From: Elusimicrobiota bacterium
GTDB lineage: Bacteria > Elusimicrobiota > Elusimicrobia > UBA1565 > UBA9628
Direction: 5' to 3'
DNA: 60,359 nucleotides
NCBI GenBank assembly: GCA_027451985.1
Contig: DAIDHS010000016.1
Span: 1 to 60,359, forward strand
Shown: in pieces, positions 54,841-60,359 of the stretch
Layout of the letters: each line of letters opens with the position of its first letter
Numbering within the stretch: the stretch's first letter is position 1
Position numbers and translations under genes: made by a program
Notes under the pieces: model-generated
What the model was told of the DNA's origin: nothing
The model's input: the letters and a program-made list of their open reading frames with translations, nothing else
Database searches by the model: none

Positions 54841-55905
54841 ATGCCTAAAAGGGTCGGCCTCTTAACCGGCGGCGGCGACTGCCCGGGCTTGAATCCCGCC
54901 ATCCGCGCGGCCGTGATGCGGGCCCTGGGCCTCGGTTGGGAATGCGTCGCCATCCCCGAAGGGTGGAAGGGGCTCTTGGAGGCGCAGTCCTGGCCCCTGC
55001 ATTTGGAGGCGGTCGAGGACATCGTCGGACGGGGCGGCACCATTTTGGGGACGTCACGAACCAACCCGTACAAAAAAGACGGCGGCCCGCAAGCCGCGAT
55101 GGTGGCGTTCAAAAAACTGGGCCTGGACGCGCTCATCGCCATGGGTGGAGAGGACACTCTCGGCGTCGCGGCCAAGCTGCATCGCGACTTCAAGGCCCCA
55201 GTCGTGGGCGTACCCAAGACCATGGACAACGACTTGTCCGCCACGGACTACACCTTTGGGTTCGACACCTCGGTCACCATCGCCATGGACGCGGCCCAGC
55301 GCCTCTTGGACACCGGGCGCAGCCACCGCCGCATCATGGTTCTGGAAGTCATGGGGCGCCACGCCGGCTGGGTAGCGCTCTACACCGGCATTGCCTCGGG
55401 CGCGGACGCCGTCTGCCTGCCCGAGCGGCCCGTGGACGCAAAGAATCTCGGCGAAGCGCTCCGGTCCGCCCACCAGCGCAAGGGAGTGGCTTTAGTGGTG
55501 ACCTCGGAGGCCGTCGAATTCGCCGGGGAGGACAAGGAAGACGAAGCTCTTGACGAGTTCGGGCACATGATTTTGAAGGAGCGCGGCGTGGGCGAGAAGC
55601 TGGCCGGGCTCATCCAGAAGCAGACCGGCATTGAGACGCGCGCGGCCGTCATCGGCCACATTCAGCGTGGCGGGCCGCCGACCCTTTTCGACCGCATGCT
55701 GGCGACCCGCGCGGGATTAAAGGCCATGGACCTCGCGCACGATGGGCGCTTTGGACTCATGGCGGCGCTCAAGGGTAACGACATGGCCGCGGTGCCCTTG
55801 GCGGAAGCGACGTCCAAGCTCAAGACCGTGACTCCGGAGTGGCTTTCGCTGCTCGATCAACTCTGCGCGCCCCGCGCCGCAGCGGCGGCAGGAAGCCCGT
55901 CATGA
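54841..55905 (+). CDS. pfp: 6-phosphofructokinase, pyrophosphate-type signature
   Basis: 354 residues of the PFK fold: GGGDCPGLNPAIRAAV at the phosphate donor site, MDNDLSATDYTFGFDTSV with the catalytic base D129, and VMGRHAGWVAL. The two donor-specificity positions are Asp (D105 in GGEDTLG; Gly104 in the Escherichia coli ATP enzyme) and Lys (K126 in VPKTMDND; Gly124 in E. coli). Asp plus Lys is the known signature of PPi-dependent enzymes, so the reaction should be reversible. It is coupled with the LacD-type aldolase upstream, and its stop overlaps the HAMP gene (ATGA). Confidence 0.85.
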   Translation: MPKRVGLLTGGGDCPGLNPAIRAAVMRALGLGWECVAIPEGWKGLLEAQSWPLHLEAVEDIVGRGGTILGTSRTNPYKKDGGPQAAMVAFKKLGLDALIAMGGEDTLGVAAKLHRDFKAPVVGVPKTMDNDLSATDYTFGFDTSVTIAMDAAQRLLDTGRSHRRIMVLEVMGRHAGWVALYTGIASGADAVCLPERPVDAKNLGEALRSAHQRKGVALVVTSEAVEFAGEDKEDEALDEFGHMILKERGVGEKLAGLIQKQTGIETRAAVIGHIQRGGPPTLFDRMLATRAGLKAMDLAHDGRFGLMAALKGNDMAAVPLAEATSKLKTVTPEWLSLLDQLCAPRAAAAAGSPS

Positions 55906-56471
55906 CCGAAGCGGCGCCTAAATTCCAGCGGCGCAAGGTTCTGGTCAAGCACTGGCTGCAGTTTCGCTATATGTCGCTGGTTTTTTTCAGCGTGCTGCTC
56001 CTCTGCGCCATCGTCTGGATGGATGCCTACTACACCATGTTGCGCATGGCCCTGGCGAGCAACCCGGGCCTAAGCCCGCTTCTCCTCCAGTTCAACGACA
56101 TTCTCATCGCCAAAATGTTCATCTATTTGGCCATGATTCTGCTCATTTCCCTATACATCTCCCACCGCTTTGCCGGACCCATCTACCGCTTTGAGAAAAG
56201 CGCCGACATCGTGGCTGAGGGAGATCTGACCCACCGCGTCAGCCTGCGCACCGGAGATGAACTCAAGGAACTCCAGGACAAGTTCAATGCCATGCTGGCC
56301 GCGTTGCAGTCACTGGTTCTCAAGGACAGAAGCCTCGCTCGGGGCCTTTCCGAACGGCTGGCTGCGGCAATCCAGAGACTCCCCCGAACTGCGGAAGCCC
56401 AAGCAGTACGCGAGGAGCTTGCGTCGCTGGAGAAGGACATTGAGCGATTAACCGGATCATTCAAGGCCTGA
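55902..56471 (+). CDS. Membrane protein with HAMP domain and no output domain
   Basis: 189 residues from the ATG overlapping the pfp stop. Two transmembrane helices at about 24-46 (SLVFFSVLLLCAIVWMDAYY) and 66-88 (KMFIYLAMILLISLYISHRF). A HAMP domain at about 90-142 has the GPIYRFEKSADIVAEGDLTHRVSLRTGDELKEL motif (read in two parts), followed by a coiled coil and an end helix (LASLEKDIERLTGSF). No kinase, methyl-accepting or cyclase domain is present. The small loop between the helices leaves little for sensing. Function unknown; it may modulate another membrane protein. TolC follows three bases later. Confidence 0.8.
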   Translation: MTEAAPKFQRRKVLVKHWLQFRYMSLVFFSVLLLCAIVWMDAYYTMLRMALASNPGLSPLLLQFNDILIAKMFIYLAMILLISLYISHRFAGPIYRFEKSADIVAEGDLTHRVSLRTGDELKELQDKFNAMLAALQSLVLKDRSLARGLSERLAAAIQRLPRTAEAQAVREELASLEKDIERLTGSFKA

Positions 56472-56474
56472 CCC

Positions 56475-57785
56475 ATGCGAAATCTCTTCTTGCCGTGCGC
56501 CGGACCGCTCCTCGCGCTCTGCGTTGCCCTGCCGGCTGCGGCGCAGATGCCTTTGGATAAAACCTTCACTCTAGATGACGCCGTAAGACTAGCCCAGATC
56601 AATAACGCCGATTTGCTATCGGCGCGCCAGGGAGAGGTCATCGCCCAGGAACGCGTCAAGGAGGCGGAACTCCTATTCCTGCCCGAGGTCGGCCTCCAGG
56701 CCACCGCCACTCACTACGATGCCCGCTATCCTTTCGCGCCGACCGGCAACGACATCATCCTATTCCCGAACCAGTTCCTCAACCAGCCCGGCATTGAGGG
56801 CATCCCTACCGGGAATATTTATTCCGGCTACGGGTATTTGACCATGTCACTCTACGAGGGTGGGCGCACGCTCAATACGTTGCGCATGGCGGAAGCCGCG
56901 GAAAAACAGGCTTTCAACAATGAGGAATCCGTGAAGATGCGCGTCATCCTAGAAACCAAGAAGGTGTTCTACCGTCTCCTTCTGGCCCAAGAGACGGCCG
57001 CCGCCTGGGAAGATTACGCCGAGCGGGCGCAGAAGCTGTCCTCCACGGATCGGAATGTATCTTGGAAAAGCCTGGAGGCGCGGGCCGACGCCGAGTACGC
57101 CCGCGCCCAGGCCTCGTCCGCTAAGCACGCGCTGGATTTGGCGCGCCTGACCTTTCTAAAAAGCCTCAATCTAGAGATGGACACGTCTTTTACGGTGGAA
57201 GGCTCTCTGGAAACCAAACCCGTCTCAATCGACATCGAGCGGGCGGTGCTTTGGGCCCTAGAACTGCGCCCGGAACTTCAAGCCCAAACGTATCAAGCCC
57301 AGATGGACGCCATCTCCGTCAACCTTGCCCTTGCCCGCCGCAGCCCCACCATCTTCGTGGCCGGCGACTACGGCGTGACCGGCTTCGATTTCCCTCTTCA
57401 AATGAACAACTGGGACACGACGCTCGGCGTGCGCATACCCTTCACCTACGACTACTGGAGCCAAATCAAGGAAAAGCAGGCGGAGCAGCGCCAGGGAGAA
57501 ATCCAGCGCTCCGCGATGCAGGACAAGGTCCGCGTCGAGGTGCGCAGGGCCTATGAAAATCTTCAGTATTGGCAGAAGGAGTACCCCCTCCGCGAGAGCG
57601 AATACCAAAAATTTCAGGAACTCTACACCCGGCTGGAAAAAATCAGCCCCCAAGACGTTCCGGACCGCATCGAGGCGCTGAAAAATCTTACCGAGATGCG
57701 CCTCTCCTACCTGGACGCCGTGACCAGCCACATCCTGGCCAAGGCCGAATTGGAGCGCGCCGTGGGCCGGACCATCACGCAGTGA
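56475..57785 (+). CDS. TolC-family outer-membrane efflux protein
   Basis: 436 residues. Signal peptide RNLFLPCAGPLLALCVALPAAAQ. TolC/OEP features: a first helical hairpin (LDDAVRLAQINNADLLSARQ, VIAQERVKEAELLFLPEVGLQ), beta strands (YSGYGYLTMSLYEGGRTL), and a second equivalent (SIDIERAVLWALELRPELQAQ, ALARRSPTIFVAGDYGVTG). The two-fold internal repeat of the family is visible. No inner-membrane pump or adaptor is next to it, so its partner is unknown. It overlaps the following patatin gene by four bases (GTGA). Confidence 0.9.
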   Translation: MRNLFLPCAGPLLALCVALPAAAQMPLDKTFTLDDAVRLAQINNADLLSARQGEVIAQERVKEAELLFLPEVGLQATATHYDARYPFAPTGNDIILFPNQFLNQPGIEGIPTGNIYSGYGYLTMSLYEGGRTLNTLRMAEAAEKQAFNNEESVKMRVILETKKVFYRLLLAQETAAAWEDYAERAQKLSSTDRNVSWKSLEARADAEYARAQASSAKHALDLARLTFLKSLNLEMDTSFTVEGSLETKPVSIDIERAVLWALELRPELQAQTYQAQMDAISVNLALARRSPTIFVAGDYGVTGFDFPLQMNNWDTTLGVRIPFTYDYWSQIKEKQAEQRQGEIQRSAMQDKVRVEVRRAYENLQYWQKEYPLRESEYQKFQELYTRLEKISPQDVPDRIEALKNLTEMRLSYLDAVTSHILAKAELERAVGRTITQ

Positions 57786-58759
57786 ATCGCCGGCTCCTTG
57801 GCGCCGCCCTGGGAGCGCTTCTCGTGTTCCCCGCCAGAGCCAAGGCGGCGCTCGATCTTTCCCAGGACGGCTTGTTGCGCAACCATCTTTGGAACGAATT
57901 TCTGTCCCTCCCCAAAGACCGGCGCCCGGTCATGGGCGTAGCCCTTTCGGCGGGCTCCGTGCGCGGCTTGGCTCACATCGGCGTGCTCCAGGTGCTCGAC
58001 GACGCCGGTTTTCCCATCGACGTCGTCGCCGGAACCTCGATGGGATCCGTCGTCGGATCCGTTTACGCTTCGGGCCTCTCCGCCCGCCGCGCCAAGGAAC
58101 TCCTTGAAAACGCCGATCTGCGCTCCATCGCGAACCTCGGGACCTTCAGCCTCCTGCGCCTGATCATTTCGGACAAGCTTCTCTCTTCCCAAAGCGTGGC
58201 TTTGACGCTCAACCGCTACCTCAACGGCGAGCAATTCGAAAACCTACCCAAGCGCTTCGCCTGCGTCTCCATGGATCTCAACTCCGGAGAAGCCATCTTA
58301 TTTCGGCACGGCAATGTCGGCGAAGCCGTACGGGCCAGCATGAACCTGCCCGGCGTTTTCGCGCCCGTGGAGTATCGGCAGCGCTACCTGGTCGACGGCG
58401 GGGTCGTAGACTACGTTCCCATCGACGCCGCGCGCATCTTGGGGGCGCAGTGGGTCCTGGCCTCCGTCACCAAGCCGGACTACACGCTCGCCCGCCCCAA
58501 AAACGTCCTGCAAAACCTGGATCAGGTCATCGACATCCGCAGTTCTCTCATGGCCGACGAACAGGCAAAAAACGCAAACTTTGTCATCTCTCCCGGCTCG
58601 GACGGCATCACCATGTTCCAGTTCAGCCGCGCCGATGAGGCCGTCGATCAGGGCATCATCGCGGCGCACAAACATGTAGGCGCGGCCGAGGAAAACCTCA
58701 TTCTTTTCGCCTTGAACGACATCCTCCCGGGCCTCTCCGGGAAGGCGGCCAAGCCATGA
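57782..58759 (+). CDS. Exported patatin-like phospholipase
   Basis: 325 residues from a GTG overlapping the tolC stop. Signal peptide NRRLLGAALGALLVFPARAKA. Patatin domain at about 50-280: the oxyanion region VALSAGSVRGLAHIGVL, nucleophile S86 in AGTSMGSVVGSVYASGLS, and catalytic Asp in YLVDGGVVDYVP. The usual GGGxRG is SAGSVRG, so the first Gly is lost but Arg is kept. Unlike the cNMP-patatin at 46.3 kb it has no regulatory domains and should act in the periplasm or outer membrane. TPR gene follows with ATGA overlap. Confidence 0.88.
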   Translation: MNRRLLGAALGALLVFPARAKAALDLSQDGLLRNHLWNEFLSLPKDRRPVMGVALSAGSVRGLAHIGVLQVLDDAGFPIDVVAGTSMGSVVGSVYASGLSARRAKELLENADLRSIANLGTFSLLRLIISDKLLSSQSVALTLNRYLNGEQFENLPKRFACVSMDLNSGEAILFRHGNVGEAVRASMNLPGVFAPVEYRQRYLVDGGVVDYVPIDAARILGAQWVLASVTKPDYTLARPKNVLQNLDQVIDIRSSLMADEQAKNANFVISPGSDGITMFQFSRADEAVDQGIIAAHKHVGAAEENLILFALNDILPGLSGKAAKP

Positions 58760-59715
58760 GGCGCCTTATTTCCTTGCTTTGCATTCTGGCGGCCGCGCGG
58801 CCCGCGCAAGCTTGGTGGTTCGTCCATCCCCGGACTGATCCATTCAAGAAGGCGGAAGCGGCCTACAAGAGCGGCCGCTACGCGGATGTTATCCAAGATC
58901 TCTCCCCCGACTCGCTGCAGGCGGTCTCCTCCAGGCATCAGGAGCGCGCCTACGAGTATCTTGCCGAAAGCGAAATCCGGATGGGCCGTTCGATCGCGGC
59001 TCTGGGAACCTACCAGCTGGCCGTTAAGCTCTTCCCCGAAGATGCCCGCCTCCTCGCCGGACTGGGAGAACTGCTGCATGAAACGGGCTTAAACGAGCAA
59101 GCCAAACCCCTTTTCGACGAAGTGCTGGAACTTAATCCCGGCAATCCCGGGGCCAATCTCGGGGTGGCTGAAATCGACGCGGCTTTGGGTTTTTACCAGC
59201 GCAGCAGGCTCCACTATTTCAAAGCGCTCGAGACAATGAAAGACAACTCCGCGGTCTGGGCGGAATACGCCGAAATTCTTTGGCGGCTCAAGGATTATCC
59301 GACGGCCGAAGAAGCCGCGCAGGAATCGCTGTCCATTTCTTCCGCGACCCAGACGGAAGTTCTTCTCGCCTTCATCCAGCGCTCAAACGGACGCCTCCGC
59401 GAAGCCATCGCGACCCTGGGCCGCGCTTGCGCGCAAAGCCCCGAGCGCACGGATATTGTTTTAGCGCGGGCGCTGTGGATGACGGAAGACGGCGACTGGA
59501 AAGACGCCTTGCGCCTGGATGAGACAATCTTGGCGCGGCACCCCAAAAATCCTCTCGCGCTTTGGATTAGGGCCTCCGTATACCTCCATGCCGGAAAGCG
59601 CCGCGGAGCCCGTGCGGATCTTGAAGCCGCGATGCAGGCTCAAGAAGAGTCTCCTTTTGTCGCGAAAGTCGCCGCGAAAATGCTTTCGGAAATTGGAAGC
59701 TCCTCCGCGCACTGA
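58756..59715 (+). CDS. Exported TPR protein
   Basis: 319 residues. A short signal peptide MRRLISLLCILAAARPAQA, then tandem TPRs over most of the length: AEAAYKSGRYADVIQDLSP, AYEYLAESEIRMGRSIAALGTYQLA, LLAGLGELLHETGLNEQAKPLFDEVLELNPGNPGANLG (read in parts) and LWIRASVYLHAGKRRGARADLEAAM. A protein-binding scaffold, probably periplasmic. It sits between the patatin and dapF and overlaps dapF by one base (TGATG). Specific partner unknown. Confidence 0.82.
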   Translation: MRRLISLLCILAAARPAQAWWFVHPRTDPFKKAEAAYKSGRYADVIQDLSPDSLQAVSSRHQERAYEYLAESEIRMGRSIAALGTYQLAVKLFPEDARLLAGLGELLHETGLNEQAKPLFDEVLELNPGNPGANLGVAEIDAALGFYQRSRLHYFKALETMKDNSAVWAEYAEILWRLKDYPTAEEAAQESLSISSATQTEVLLAFIQRSNGRLREAIATLGRACAQSPERTDIVLARALWMTEDGDWKDALRLDETILARHPKNPLALWIRASVYLHAGKRRGARADLEAAMQAQEESPFVAKVAAKMLSEIGSSSAH

Positions 59716-60359
59716 TGCCGGCTATCCATTTTTTTAAAATGACCGGCGCCGGGAATGATTTCATTCTGGTCAATAGCGGACCTAAGCTCCCCGAAAGCAG
59801 GGCTTTGGCCGCGCGGCTCTGCGATCGCCGCCGCGGCATCGGCGCGGACGGCCTGCTTATTATGGACGCGCGCGGCCGAATACCCCGCGTGTCTTACTTC
59901 AATGCCGACGGCTCGGCAGCTTTCTGCGGCAACGGAACTCGCTGTGCAGCGTGGTGGCTTTATAAGCACGGAAAAGCGCCCTCCGGGGAATTCGTTTTCA
60001 CGGCCTCGGGCACAACCGTGCGCGCGAAAATTGCAGGAAAAGAGCGCGCCGCCGTCCTCATGCCCCGCCCCGGACTTCCTCGATTGGGGCTTAAGGTCCG
60101 CGCGGACGGGCGCGTCCTGCGCGTCCACTGGATTCGCGCGGGCGTCCCCCACGCAATCATCGAGGCGCGAAATCCGGCCGCTGCGCCGTTGGAGCGCCTG
60201 GGACCGCCGCTCCGGCGCCACCGCGCCTTCGGCCGCGATGGCGCCAACGTCGATTTCGCGCGCTACGAAAAAAATCGCGTCGTGCTGCGCACTTATGAGC
60301 GCGGCGTCGAAGCGGAAACCTTGGCGTGCGGCACCGGAGCCGTCGCCGCGGTCTGCGTG
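59715..60359 (+). CDS. dapF: Diaminopimelate epimerase, partial (3' end outside window)
   Basis: 215 codons are visible; the C-terminus is cut. KMTGAGNDFILVN at the start is the family signature. The first catalytic Cys is in FCGNGTRCAA and the second in LACGTGAVAAV. It interconverts LL- and meso-diaminopimelate for lysine and peptidoglycan synthesis, in keeping with a didermic cell wall. The start overlaps the TPR gene stop (TGATG). Confidence 0.95.
   Translation, partial: MPAIHFFKMTGAGNDFILVNSGPKLPESRALAARLCDRRRGIGADGLLIMDARGRIPRVSYFNADGSAAFCGNGTRCAAWWLYKHGKAPSGEFVFTASGTTVRAKIAGKERAAVLMPRPGLPRLGLKVRADGRVLRVHWIRAGVPHAIIEARNPAAAPLERLGPPLRRHRAFGRDGANVDFARYEKNRVVLRTYERGVEAETLACGTGAVAAVCV

Overview
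The window is a 60.4 kb, GC-rich, gene-dense bacterial chromosome segment with no phage, insertion sequence, CRISPR array or tRNA that I can recognise. The gene set is that of a Gram-negative, didermic bacterium: outer-membrane porins, TolC, a PorV/UPF0164-type barrel, many TPR proteins, two patatins, a Bacteroidetes-type (5-helix) cytochrome b succinate dehydrogenase, and several orphan response regulators. The mix (PorV-like protein next to an FN3 protein with a FlgD-like C-terminus, TPR plus kinase-like fusions, small lipoproteins) is most like Elusimicrobiota or a neighbouring phylum; this is an inference from gene style, not from a marker tree.

Layout. 1-4.5 kb (minus): surface-protein module (PorV-like barrel with TPRs, FN3 protein, receiver protein). 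4.7-5.4 kb: OmpR-type regulator with a defective receiver. 5.4-9.5 kb (minus): sdhC-sdhA-sdhB, an RF1-type GGQ protein and a DUF2203 protein. 9.6-13.1 kb: phospholipase D-type synthase, SixA, RsmD, a receiver/metallo-beta-lactamase fusion. 13.1-19.1 kb: endonuclease IV-like protein and aldehyde dehydrogenase (minus), facing a homogentisate cluster (FAH, HGD, flavin reductase-like, half-size HPPD-like). 19.1-22.8 kb: small membrane/lipoproteins, hydrolase, porin. 22.8-31.6 kb (plus): ferredoxin, C39+NlpC/P60 protein, amidase, GAF-PAS protein, redoxin, YjbQ, aconitase. 31.6-38.5 kb: amine-oxidase-like flavoprotein, TPR-pseudokinase, hemL, hemB, rnpB (RNase P RNA), zinc-ribbon protein. 38.5-48.9 kb: histidine kinase, TldD, PrcB-like lipoprotein, unknown exported protein, beta-solenoid/HEAT protein, cNMP-patatin, NUDIX hydrolase. 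49-60.4 kb (plus): dnaE, receiver protein, outer-membrane protein, LacD-type aldolase, PPi-type phosphofructokinase, HAMP protein, TolC, patatin, TPR protein, dapF (cut by the window edge).

Genes within an operon commonly overlap by ATGA or TGATG. Divergent pairs are 44-207 bp apart and often share one nearly symmetric TTATAA-type -10 element; many first genes have a TANNNT box only 6-10 nt before the start codon and no Shine-Dalgarno, the signature of leaderless mRNAs. All seven convergent pairs abut or overlap (three by the same TTAG tetranucleotide), leaving no room for intrinsic terminators.

The most distinctive points are the recurring leaderless/bidirectional promoter architecture; a series of signalling or enzyme domains whose catalytic residues are lost (OmpR-type regulator, receiver-MBL fusion, TPR-pseudokinase, RsmD motif IV); a solenoid-HEAT protein made with a cNMP/ParA-like/patatin protein; and a half-size HPPD in a homogentisate cluster.
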